Source of the DNA: Baekduia soli
GTDB taxonomy: Bacteria > Actinomycetota > Thermoleophilia > Solirubrobacterales > Solirubrobacteraceae
Assembly: GCF_007970665.1 (NCBI RefSeq)
Contig: NZ_CP042430.1
Span: 4,960,001 to 5,024,000 of the forward strand
DNA: 64,000 bases
Reading direction: 5' to 3'
Part shown: piece after piece, positions 7,414 through 14,786 of the stretch
Layout of the letters: every line of letters starts with the position of its first letter
How positions within the stretch are numbered: position 1 is the first letter of the stretch
Notes under the pieces: generated by a model
Told to the model about the DNA's origin: nothing
The model's input: only the letters and a program-made list of their open reading frames with translations
Databases searched by the model: none
Translations under genes and position numbers: made by a program

Positions 7414-8324
7414 GCTTCGCGGTCGCCACCTGGGAGGCCCTGGGCAGCACGGCGCAGGTCGTCGTGACCGACGCCGACGCGCTCGCCCCGGCGGCCCGCG
7501 CGGTCGAGACCGAGCTGCTGGCGATCGACCGCACCTGCAGCCGCTTCCGCGACGACGCCGAGCTCAGCGGCGTCCACGCCGCCGCCGGCGCCGTGGTGCC
7601 CGTGAGCGAGCGCCTGGCCGAGGCCGTCGCCGTCGCCCTGGACGCCGCCCGGCGCACGGACGGCCTCGTCGACCCCACCGTCGGCGCCGCGGTCATCGCG
7701 GCGGGCTACGACCGCGACTTCGACGACCTCCCACTCGACGCCCCGGCCCTCTCCGCGGTGCCCGCCCCGGGCTGGCGCCGCGTCCGGCTGGACCGGGCAC
7801 GGCGGACCCTGCAGCTGCCCGTCGGCGTCCGCCTCGACCTCGGCGCCACCGCCAAGGCCCTGGCCGCCGACCGCGCCGCAGCCGCCGCGCAGGCCGTGGC
7901 CGGCGGCCACGGCGTGCTGATCTCCCTCGGCGGCGACGTCGCCGTGGCGGGCCCCGTGCCCGACGGCGGCTGGCCCGTCGGCCTCGCCGACGGCCACCGC
8001 GACGCCCCGGCGACCACGGTGTCCATCGCCGCGGGCGGCCTGGCCACGTCGAGCACGACCCAGCGGCGCTGGCGCCGCGGCGGCACCGCGGCCCACCACA
8101 TCCTCGATCCTCGCACCGGCGCCCCGGCGCCCGTCGTCTGGCGCACGGTCAGCGTCGCGGCCGTCAGCTGCGTCCGCGCGAACATCGCGAGCACCGCCGC
8201 CATCATCCTCGGCGAGTCCGCGCCGGCGTGGCTGACGGACCACGGCCTGCCCGCGCGCCTCGTGCGCGCCGACGGCGAGACCGTCGGCACCTGCGGCTGG
8301 ATCCCCGAGCCGGTGGCCGCCTGA
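7410..8324 (+). CDS. apbE: ApbE family FMN:protein flavin transferase
   Basis: The 304-residue protein matches the ApbE family, which attaches FMN from FAD to a Ser/Thr of an acceptor protein outside the cytoplasmic membrane. Visible family features are SRFRDDAELSGVH near residues 44-56, DGLVDPTVGAAVIAAGYD (about 88-105), LDLGATAKALAADRAA (about 144-159), the glycine-rich ISLGGDVAVAGP (about 171-182) and HHILDPRTGAPAP (about 230-242). It lacks an obvious signal peptide or lipobox at this GTG start, which is unusual because many ApbE proteins are exported; cytoplasmic family members do exist. The GTG overlaps the previous stop, and its TGA overlaps the next ATG, so it is tightly coupled to both neighbours. 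The target protein is not obvious in the cluster. Confidence 0.88.
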   Translation: MSFAVATWEALGSTAQVVVTDADALAPAARAVETELLAIDRTCSRFRDDAELSGVHAAAGAVVPVSERLAEAVAVALDAARRTDGLVDPTVGAAVIAAGYDRDFDDLPLDAPALSAVPAPGWRRVRLDRARRTLQLPVGVRLDLGATAKALAADRAAAAAQAVAGGHGVLISLGGDVAVAGPVPDGGWPVGLADGHRDAPATTVSIAAGGLATSSTTQRRWRRGGTAAHHILDPRTGAPAPVVWRTVSVAAVSCVRANIASTAAIILGESAPAWLTDHGLPARLVRADGETVGTCGWIPEPVAA

Positions 8325-9010
8325 TGGCCCTCTGGTACCTCACCCGGGCGACCGGCGCCGCCGCGCTCGTCCTGCTCACGCTCTCGCTCGTGCTGGGCAT
8401 CGTCAACGTGCGCCGATTCGCCTCGCCGCGCGTCCCGCGCTTCCTCGTCGACGGCGGTCACCGCACGACCTCGCTGCTCGTCGTCGTGCTCCTGGGCATC
8501 CACATCGGCACGTCGGTCTTCGACGGCTACGCGCCCATCCGCCTCGTCGACGCCGTCATCCCGTTCGGCAGCGCCTACCGGCCGGTGTGGCTCGGCCTCG
8601 GCGCGCTGGCCTTCGACCTGCTGCTCGCCCTCATCGTCACGAGCCTCCTGCGCGCCCGCCTGGGCCTGCGCGCCTGGCGCGCCGTGCACTGGCTCGCCTA
8701 CGCCTGCTGGCCCGTCGCCCTCGTGCACGGGCTCGGCACGGGCAGCGACGTCCGCGCCGGATGGCTGACCTGGCTGAGCCTGGCCTGCGCCGCGGCCGTC
8801 GTCACCGCGATCGGGGTGCGCCTGTCGGACCGGGCGGCCACCCCGGGCGTGCGCGCCGGCGCGGCCGCCGCGATCACGGCCGCGGCCGTGGCCCTCGCGA
8901 TCTGGCTGCCGTCGGGCCCGATGGCCGGCGGCTGGGCGGCCAAGGCCGGCACCCCGGCCCACACGACCACGACGAGCGCCACCACCACGACGACCACGAG
9001 GACGCCATGA
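8324..9010 (+). CDS. ferric reductase-like transmembrane haem protein
   Basis: The 228-residue integral membrane protein has about six hydrophobic segments, for example LTRATGAAALVLLTLSLVLG near the start, SLLVVVLLGIHIGTSVF and AFDLLLALIVTSLL. Histidines at GGHRT, GIHIGT, AVHWLAY and LVHGLG sit in or next to membrane helices and could ligate two haems, as in the ferric reductase-like domain (YedZ/NOX type). It ends with a Thr-rich tail. It would pass electrons across the membrane from cytoplasmic carriers to an extracytoplasmic acceptor. It overlaps apbE by TGATG and the NuoF-like gene by ATGA. This domain next to ApbE is a known arrangement for flavin-based transmembrane electron transfer. 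Confidence 0.8.
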   Translation: MALWYLTRATGAAALVLLTLSLVLGIVNVRRFASPRVPRFLVDGGHRTTSLLVVVLLGIHIGTSVFDGYAPIRLVDAVIPFGSAYRPVWLGLGALAFDLLLALIVTSLLRARLGLRAWRAVHWLAYACWPVALVHGLGTGSDVRAGWLTWLSLACAAAVVTAIGVRLSDRAATPGVRAGAAAAITAAAVALAIWLPSGPMAGGWAAKAGTPAHTTTTSATTTTTTRTP

Positions 9011-10254
9011 CCGACCGCCTGCTGCTCGGCCTCACCCCCAAGGGCCCCGTCCCGCTGGACCGCCACCTCGCGACCCACGGCCCGCTGCCCGACACCGGCC
9101 ACGGCCTGATCGCGGAGGTGACGGCCGCCGGCCTGCGCGGGCGCGGCGGTGCCGGCTTCCCCGCCGCCGTCAAGCTCGCCGCGGTCGCCGAGGGCTCGCG
9201 CCCGGTCGTCGTGGTCAACGGCACCGAGGGCGAGCCGATGAGCGCCAAGGACCGCTCCCTGCTCATGCGCGTGCCCCACCTCGTCCTCGACGGCGCCGAG
9301 GCCGCGGCCCGCGCGGTCGGCGCCTCCGAGGTGCTCGTCAGCGCGTCCGAGCGCGCCAACGACGTGCTCGCCGCCGCGGTCGCCGAGCGCCGCGCGACGC
9401 GCGCCAGGGGCGCGCCGAAGTTCCGGCTCGTGCCGCGCGCCGTCGGCTACGTCGCCGGCGAGGAGACGGCCGTGATCGCCCACCTCGAGGGCCGGCCGCC
9501 GCTGCCGCGCGTCACGCCCCCGCGACCCGCGCAGCGCGGCTACCGCCGGCGCCCGACGCTGGTCCAGAACGTCGAGACCCTCGCCCACATCGGCCTCATC
9601 GCCCGCCACGGCGCGGCGTGGTTCCGCGAGACCGGCACCCAGGAGCGCCCCGGCACGATGCTCGTCACGGTCTCCGGCGCGGCCGCCGCGCCCGGCGTCT
9701 ACGAGGTTCCGGCCGGGGTGGGCCTCGACGACGTCCTGCGCCGCGCTGGCGGCCGCACCGAGCCGCTGCGCGCCATGCTCGTCGGCGGCTACTTCGGGGC
9801 CTGGGTGCCCGCCGACGTCCCCGGCCTGGCCCTCGAGGACGCCGCCCTGCGCGCGCACGGCGCGGCCGTCGGCGCCGGCGTGGTCGTCGCCCTGGGCGAG
9901 AGCTCGTGCCCCGTGGCCGAGACGTCGCGGCTGACCGCCTACCTCGCGTCGGAGTCCGCCGGCCAGTGCGGGCCGTGCGTCAACGGCCTCGGCGCCCTGG
10001 CCGGCGTGGCCGAGCGCTTCGCAAGCGGCCGCGCCACGGCCACCGACGGCGAGCGCTTTATCCGCTGGATCGAGATGGTCAAGGGCCGCGGCGCGTGCGC
10101 ACACCCGGACGGCACCGCGCGGATGCTGGCCAGCGCCGTGCGGCTGTTCCGCACGGAGTTCGAGGAGCACGCCCACCGCGGCCGCTGCCCGCGCTGCGCC
10201 GCGCCGCAGGCGCTGGTGCTGCCCATGGGCCGGACCCTGGCGGTGGCGGCATGA
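9007..10254 (+). CDS. NuoF-like NADH-oxidising flavo/Fe-S protein
   Basis: This 415-residue protein resembles the 51-kDa subunit of complex I (NuoF) and related NADH dehydrogenase subunits. The FMN/NADH-binding glycine-rich segment is GLRGRGGAGFPAAVK (about residues 41-55), followed by VVVNGTEGEPMSAKDR (about 74-89) and YVAGEETAVIAHLEG (about 158-172). An SLBB-type region lies around 235-300. The C-terminus carries SAGQCGPCVNG and GACAHPDG, cysteines typical of the N3 4Fe-4S site, plus an extra CPRC pair (RGRCPRCAAPQ). No other complex I subunits are nearby, so it probably feeds electrons from NAD(P)H, or to NAD(P)+, via the downstream ferredoxin and the membrane haem protein. Confidence 0.85.
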   Translation: MTDRLLLGLTPKGPVPLDRHLATHGPLPDTGHGLIAEVTAAGLRGRGGAGFPAAVKLAAVAEGSRPVVVVNGTEGEPMSAKDRSLLMRVPHLVLDGAEAAARAVGASEVLVSASERANDVLAAAVAERRATRARGAPKFRLVPRAVGYVAGEETAVIAHLEGRPPLPRVTPPRPAQRGYRRRPTLVQNVETLAHIGLIARHGAAWFRETGTQERPGTMLVTVSGAAAAPGVYEVPAGVGLDDVLRRAGGRTEPLRAMLVGGYFGAWVPADVPGLALEDAALRAHGAAVGAGVVVALGESSCPVAETSRLTAYLASESAGQCGPCVNGLGALAGVAERFASGRATATDGERFIRWIEMVKGRGACAHPDGTARMLASAVRLFRTEFEEHAHRGRCPRCAAPQALVLPMGRTLAVAA

Positions 10255-10490
10255 GCCGCCCGTCGTCACCGCCGGCGGCGGCCCTCGAGGCCGAGGAGCT
10301 CGTCCTGGACCCGATCGCGTGCACGGGGCACGGCCTCTGCGCCGAGCTGCTGCCCGAGCGCATCGTGCTCGACGACTGGGGCTACCCGATCGTCGATCCG
10401 TCGGTCCCGCCCGCGCTGCACGAGCACGCGGTGCGCGCGGTCAAGGCCTGCCCGGCGCTGGCCCTCGCGCTGCGCCGGGCGCAGCGGTGA
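10251..10490 (+). CDS. ferredoxin (single Fe-S cluster)
   Basis: A 79-residue small ferredoxin. The cluster motif begins DPIACTGHGLCAELLPE (about residues 20-36), with cysteines at the CxxxxxC positions, and ends VKACPALAL (about 64-72). The middle of the usual CxxCxxC is CTGHGLC, which lacks one cysteine; that pattern is typical of 3Fe-4S or ligand-modified 4Fe-4S ferredoxins that serve actinobacterial P450s and related systems. It is the last gene of the operon (ATGA overlap with the NuoF-like gene) and lies 41 bases before the response regulator. It would shuttle electrons between the NuoF-like protein and the membrane haem protein. Confidence 0.85.
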   Translation: MSRPSSPPAAALEAEELVLDPIACTGHGLCAELLPERIVLDDWGYPIVDPSVPPALHEHAVRAVKACPALALALRRAQR

Positions 10491-10531
10491 GCACCCACGC
10501 GGGCGGGCGCCCGGCGGCCTAGGATCGGGGC

Positions 10532-11203
10532 GTGCGGATCCTGGTCATCGAGGACGAGACGGGCATCGCCGACTTCGTCGAGAAGGCCCTGCGCGCCCAG
10601 GGCCACCAGGTCGACGCGTGCGCCGACGGCCTGGAGGGCGAGCGCCTCGCGCTGACCACCGACGTCGACCTCGTCATCCTGGACCGCATGCTGCCCGGCC
10701 GCGAGGGCGTCGAGGTGCTGCGCGGCATCCGCGCCGCCAAGCCGGCCCTGCCGGTCATCATGCTCACCGCGCGCGGCGAGGTCGGCGACAAGGTCGCCGC
10801 GCTGGACGCCGGGGCGACCGACTACGTCACCAAGCCGTTCGCGGTCGACGAGCTGCTGGCCCGGGTGCGGGCGCACCTGCGCCGGCCCGCCCAGCCCGAG
10901 GCCACGCGCCTGACCGCGGGCGACATCGACGTCGACCTGCTCTCGCGCGACGTCACGCGCGGCGGCCGGGCGGTGCGCCTCTCGGCCAAGGAGTTCGAGC
11001 TGCTGGCGCACCTGATGCGCCACCCCAACCAGGTCCTGTCGCGCGAGCAGCTGCTCAGCGGCGTCTGGGGCTATGACTTCGACCCGCAGACCAACGTCGT
11101 CGACGTCTACGTCGGCTACCTGCGCAAGAAGCTCGCGCTGCCCGGCTCCCCCGCGCCCATCGAGACGATCCGCTCGGCGGGCTACCGGCTCACGGTCCGG
11201 TGA
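10532..11203 (+). CDS. OmpR-family response regulator
   Basis: The 223-residue protein has an N-terminal receiver domain with acidic residues IEDE (6-9), phospho-acceptor Asp51 in LVILDRMLPG, Thr79 and Lys101 in VTKPF. The C-terminal half is a winged helix of the OmpR/PhoB type (LSAKEFELLAHLMRHPNQVLSREQLL, then VDVYVGYLRKKL and IRSAGYRL). It would bind direct repeats in promoter DNA when phosphorylated by the kinase encoded immediately downstream, whose GTG overlaps its stop. The start is the GTG at 10532, since the receiver fold begins at the next residues. It lies in the same direction as the electron-transfer operon and might control it. Confidence 0.95.
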   Translation: MRILVIEDETGIADFVEKALRAQGHQVDACADGLEGERLALTTDVDLVILDRMLPGREGVEVLRGIRAAKPALPVIMLTARGEVGDKVAALDAGATDYVTKPFAVDELLARVRAHLRRPAQPEATRLTAGDIDVDLLSRDVTRGGRAVRLSAKEFELLAHLMRHPNQVLSREQLLSGVWGYDFDPQTNVVDVYVGYLRKKLALPGSPAPIETIRSAGYRLTVR

Positions 11204-12675
11204 GCGCGCCGGCCGGACTGCGGCCGCGCATCACCCTGCTCATCTGCGGGGTCGTGGCGCTCTGCCTGCTCGTGGGCTTCCTGGCCGTCTACCGCGGGAC
11301 GGCCACCACGCTGCAGGGGCGCACCGACCGCGGGCTGCGCGACGACCTCGCCGACCTGCAGCGCTCGGCGCACGGGCCCTCCGCGGCGCAGCGGGCCGAG
11401 CAGGCGCAGACCTACCTCGCCCGCCAGCCCTACCGCGCCACGACCCACGTCGCCTTCGTCGTGATCCCCGGCCGCGTACCCGTGACCAACGAGCCCGAGC
11501 TGCTGGTCACGACGGGCCGCGACGCCGACGACACGCCGGCCGAGCGCCGCCAGGAGACGATCGACGCCCGCGCGGTCCTCGGCGCGCCGGCGGGCTTCAG
11601 CCGCCGCGTGCTGCCCGGCGTCGGCCCGGTGCGGCTGCTCGTCGCCGTCCAGCCCACCGGCGAGGGCCAGGTGCGCTTCGGCGTCGCCGAGCCCGTCGAG
11701 CCCGTCGAGCGGGCCGAGAGCACCGTGTCGCGCGCGTTCCTGCTCGCGGGCGCCCTCGGCATGGCCGCCGCGCTGCTGGGCGGCCTGCTCGTGGCCTCGC
11801 GCGTCGCCGCGCCGCTGCGCCGCATGGCCCGCGTCGCCGCGCGAGTCGAGGCCGGCGACCTCGGGCCGCGGATGGGCCTCTCCGGCCGCCGCGACGAGGT
11901 CCAGGTCCTCGCCCACGCCTTCGACCAGATGCTCGACCGCCTCGAGGCGGCCTTCGCGCGCCAGGGCGCGTTCATCGCCGACGCCTCCCACGAGCTGCGC
12001 ACCCCGCTGACCATCGTCCGCGGCCAGCTCGAGGTCCTCGCGATGAACGATCACCCCAGCGCCGAGGAGGTGCGCCGGGTCAAGGACATGGTGTCGGTCG
12101 AGATCGACCGGATGAGCCGGCTCGTCGAGGATCTCGTCGTCCTCTCCCACGCGCCCGACGAGGGCTTCCTGCGCCTGGAGCATATCGACCTCCCCGGCTT
12201 CCTGACCGGCATCTGCGACGGGCTGCGCCCGACGGCCGACCGGGTCCTGGAGCTCACGCCCGTCCCGCCGCTGGTCATGGAGGCCGACCCCGACCGCCTC
12301 GCCCAGTCGCTGCGCAACCTGCTGCGCAACGCGATCGTCCACACCGAGCCCGGCGGCCTCGTGCGCCTCGGCGTCCGCGAGCACGGCGACCGGATCTGGT
12401 TCCTCGTCGACGACGACGGCCCGGGCGTGCCCGTCGCCGACCGCGCCCGCGTCTTCGACCGCTTCGCGCGCCTGGACGCCGCCCGTGGGCGCGACCGCGG
12501 CGGGGCCGGGCTGGGCCTCTCGATCGTCCAGGCCATCGCCCAGGCCCACGGCGGCGAGGCCTGGGTCGCGCGCTCGCCCGAGGGCGGTGCGCGCTTCGTG
12601 CTCGACCTGCCGCGGACCGCGGCGCCGGAGCCCGCACCCGCGCGCCCGGCGCCGTCGTCCCCCGCGACGGCCTGA
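11200..12675 (+). CDS. sensor histidine kinase (HAMP-HisKA-HATPase)
   Basis: The 491-residue membrane kinase has two membrane segments (about residues 10-30 and 178-200) around an extracytoplasmic sensor region of about 150 residues. A HAMP linker (SRVAAPLRRMARVAARVEAGDLG) follows, then HisKA with the phospho-accepting His264 in DASHELRTPL, and the HATPase domain with N-box LRNLLRNAIVHTEPGG, G1 DDDGPGVP and G2 GGAGLGLSIV. The tail is Pro/Ala-rich. The sensor domain has no recognisable ligand fold. It is co-translated with the upstream response regulator (GTGA overlap). The signal is unknown. Confidence 0.93.
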   Translation: MSAPAGLRPRITLLICGVVALCLLVGFLAVYRGTATTLQGRTDRGLRDDLADLQRSAHGPSAAQRAEQAQTYLARQPYRATTHVAFVVIPGRVPVTNEPELLVTTGRDADDTPAERRQETIDARAVLGAPAGFSRRVLPGVGPVRLLVAVQPTGEGQVRFGVAEPVEPVERAESTVSRAFLLAGALGMAAALLGGLLVASRVAAPLRRMARVAARVEAGDLGPRMGLSGRRDEVQVLAHAFDQMLDRLEAAFARQGAFIADASHELRTPLTIVRGQLEVLAMNDHPSAEEVRRVKDMVSVEIDRMSRLVEDLVVLSHAPDEGFLRLEHIDLPGFLTGICDGLRPTADRVLELTPVPPLVMEADPDRLAQSLRNLLRNAIVHTEPGGLVRLGVREHGDRIWFLVDDDGPGVPVADRARVFDRFARLDAARGRDRGGAGLGLSIVQAIAQAHGGEAWVARSPEGGARFVLDLPRTAAPEPAPARPAPSSPATA

Positions 12676-12722
12676 GCCGCCGTGCCGCGGGTCGACGCGC
12701 CCGCCCGTCGTACCCTCGGTCC

Positions 12723-13379
12723 ATGAGCCCCCGCATCCTCGTGGTCGACGACGACCCGTCGGTCCTGCGGATGCTCGCGCGCACGCTGACCGCCGAAGGC
12801 CATCAGGTCGATGCCGTGGGCGACGGCGGCGCCGCGCTGGCGGCGGTCGCGCGCCGCGCGCCGGAGGCCGTCGTCCTCGACGTCGGCATGCCGGGGATGG
12901 ACGGCCTGGCGGTGTGCCGCCGGCTGCGCGCCGGCGGGTTGACCGCGCCCGTGCTGCTGCTCACCGCGCGCGACGCGGTCGCCGACCGCGTGGCGGGCCT
13001 GGAGGCGGGCGCCGACGACTACCTCGTCAAGCCGTTCGCCGTCGAGGAGCTGCTGGCCCGGCTGGCCGCGATCGCCCGTCGCGGGCAGCCCGCCGGCGAC
13101 GTCATCGCCGTCGGCGCGCTGCGCCTGGACCCCGTCGCACGAGAGGTGCTGCGCGACGGGCGCGCGGTCGCGCTGACCGAACGCGAGTGCGCGCTGCTCG
13201 AGCTGCTGCTGCGCCACCCGCGGATGGTGGTCACCCGCGAGCACGCGCTCGACGAGCTGTGGGGCTCGGCGGCCGTGGAGAACGTCGTCGACCGCTGCGT
13301 GATGAGCCTGCGCCGCAAGCTCGGCGCGCCCGAGCTCATCCGCACCGTCCGCGGCGTCGGGTTCGTCCTGGAGCCATGA
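12723..13379 (+). CDS. OmpR-family response regulator (second system)
   Basis: This 218-residue regulator has the same domain order as the one 2 kb upstream: receiver with acidic DDD (9-11), phospho-acceptor Asp53 in AVVLDVGMPG, Lys103 in LVKPF, then a winged helix (LTERECALLELLLRHPRMVVTREHALDELWG, IRTVRGVGFVL). It resembles the MprA/TcrA-type actinobacterial regulators. It starts 47 bases after the first kinase gene and overlaps the second kinase by ATGA. The GTCAGAGA direct repeat at 14720-14738, before the LolA-like gene, is a plausible target because OmpR-type regulators bind tandem repeats with about 11-base spacing. Confidence 0.94.
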   Translation: MSPRILVVDDDPSVLRMLARTLTAEGHQVDAVGDGGAALAAVARRAPEAVVLDVGMPGMDGLAVCRRLRAGGLTAPVLLLTARDAVADRVAGLEAGADDYLVKPFAVEELLARLAAIARRGQPAGDVIAVGALRLDPVAREVLRDGRAVALTERECALLELLLRHPRMVVTREHALDELWGSAAVENVVDRCVMSLRRKLGAPELIRTVRGVGFVLEP

Positions 13380-14776
13380 GCCGCCTGCCGCTGCGCCTGC
13401 GGGTCGCCCTCGCCGCCGCCGGCGGCGTGCTCGTGGCCGTCGCCGCGCTGGCCGGGGCCGCGCAGTACCTCGTGCGCCACGAGCTGCGCGCCTCCCAGGA
13501 CCGCGGACTCCGCGGCCGGGCGACCGACGTCGCGCGCCTGAGCGCCTCGGCGCCCGCGCTGCTCACCGCGCCCGGCGCGCTCGACGCGCCCTACGGCGGC
13601 CAGGACCTCCTCGTCGAGGTCGTCGACCGCCGCGGGCGCATCGTGGCGCGCTCCTCGGCCCTGGGCGGGCGCCTGCTGCCCACCGACGCCCTGCTGACCG
13701 CCGCGATCCGCTCCGGCCGGACGGGCTACGCGCGCGCCGAGCTGTCAGGAGAGCCGCTGCGCGTCTTCGCCGCGCCGCTGCCCGACGCCGGATCGGTGGC
13801 CGCCGGCGGCGCGGTCCTCGTGGCGTCCTCGGCGCGCGAGATCGAGCGCACGGCCGACCACGTGCGCACGCTCATCCTGCTCTGCGCCCTCGGCGCGGCG
13901 GCCCTGGGCGGCGCGATCGCGGCGCTGCTGACCGGGCGCGGCCTGACGCCGCTGCGGCGCCTGGCGGCCGCCGCCGGCGATATCGAGCGCACGGGCGACT
14001 CGAGCCGGCGACTGCCCGCCGAGGCCCGGACCGGAGGCGAGATCGAGGAGCTGACCCGCACGCTCAACGCGATGCTGGCCTCGCTGGAGGAGGCGCGCCG
14101 CAGCGAACGCCGGCTGCTGGCCGACGCCTCGCACGAGCTGCGCACACCGGTCACCGCCCTGCGCGGCAACCTGCTGTACCTCGGCCGCCACGGCGCGGCC
14201 GATCCCGAGACGATCGCCGACCTCAGCGCCGACGTCGACCGCCTCGCGCGCCTCATCGACGACCTCCTGGTCCTCGAGCGCCACACGCAGGCCGCGGCGA
14301 CCCGCGCGCCCGTGTCGCTGACGGCGACGGCCCGCGCGGTCGCGCGCGCCGCCGGCGACGACGCGGCGGTGCTGGCCCCCGACGGCGACGTGGTCGTCCG
14401 CGGCGACGGCGACGCGCTGCGCCGGGCCCTGGAGAACCTGGTCGCCAACGCACAGACCCACGGCCGGCCGCCCGTGCGCATCACCGTCGCGCGCTCGGGC
14501 GGACGCGCGCGCGTCACCGTCGCCGACGCCGGACCCGGCCTCGGGCCCGAGGAGGCCGGGGCCGCGTTCGACCGCTTCTGGCGCGGCGCGGGGTCGCGTG
14601 GACGCCCGGGCTCGGGCCTCGGGCTGGCGATCGTGCGGGCCACCGCGCGAGCCCACGGCGGCGACGTCGAGGTCGCCGGCGCCGCGTTCACGCTGGATCT
14701 GCCCGCCGCGGGGACGATCGTCAGAGAGCCGTCAGAGAACGGGCCTAGCTTGGGCGACGTCCCCCTCACGACCTGA
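13376..14776 (+). CDS. sensor histidine kinase (second system)
   Basis: The 466-residue kinase has a first membrane segment at about residues 8-30 and a second at about 160-182, enclosing a sensor region of about 130 residues with a VEVVDRRGRIVARSS segment typical of small PAS/PDC-like folds. HAMP, HisKA (LADASHELRTPV, His253) and HATPase (LENLVANAQTHG, DAGPGLG, GSGLGLAIVRATARAHGG) follow. The N-box is shorter than in the first kinase but complete. The last 20 codons overlap the regulatory repeat that precedes the LolA-like/ABC genes, so kinase coding sequence and promoter share DNA. Confidence 0.92.
   Translation: MSRLPLRLRVALAAAGGVLVAVAALAGAAQYLVRHELRASQDRGLRGRATDVARLSASAPALLTAPGALDAPYGGQDLLVEVVDRRGRIVARSSALGGRLLPTDALLTAAIRSGRTGYARAELSGEPLRVFAAPLPDAGSVAAGGAVLVASSAREIERTADHVRTLILLCALGAAALGGAIAALLTGRGLTPLRRLAAAAGDIERTGDSSRRLPAEARTGGEIEELTRTLNAMLASLEEARRSERRLLADASHELRTPVTALRGNLLYLGRHGAADPETIADLSADVDRLARLIDDLLVLERHTQAAATRAPVSLTATARAVARAAGDDAAVLAPDGDVVVRGDGDALRRALENLVANAQTHGRPPVRITVARSGGRARVTVADAGPGLGPEEAGAAFDRFWRGAGSRGRPGSGLGLAIVRATARAHGGDVEVAGAAFTLDLPAAGTIVREPSENGPSLGDVPLTT
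14720..14751 (+). promoter_or_regulatory. GTCAGAGA direct repeat and promoter of the LolA-like/ABC genes
   Basis: GTCAGAGA occurs at 14720-14727 and again at 14731-14738, exactly 11 bases apart, the spacing expected for an OmpR-type response regulator dimer. A possible -10 element TAGCTT (14746-14751) follows, about 36 bases before the ATG at 14787. Activation of this operon by the adjacent response regulator is inferred. Confidence 0.5.
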
Positions 14777-14786
14777 GACCCGATCC

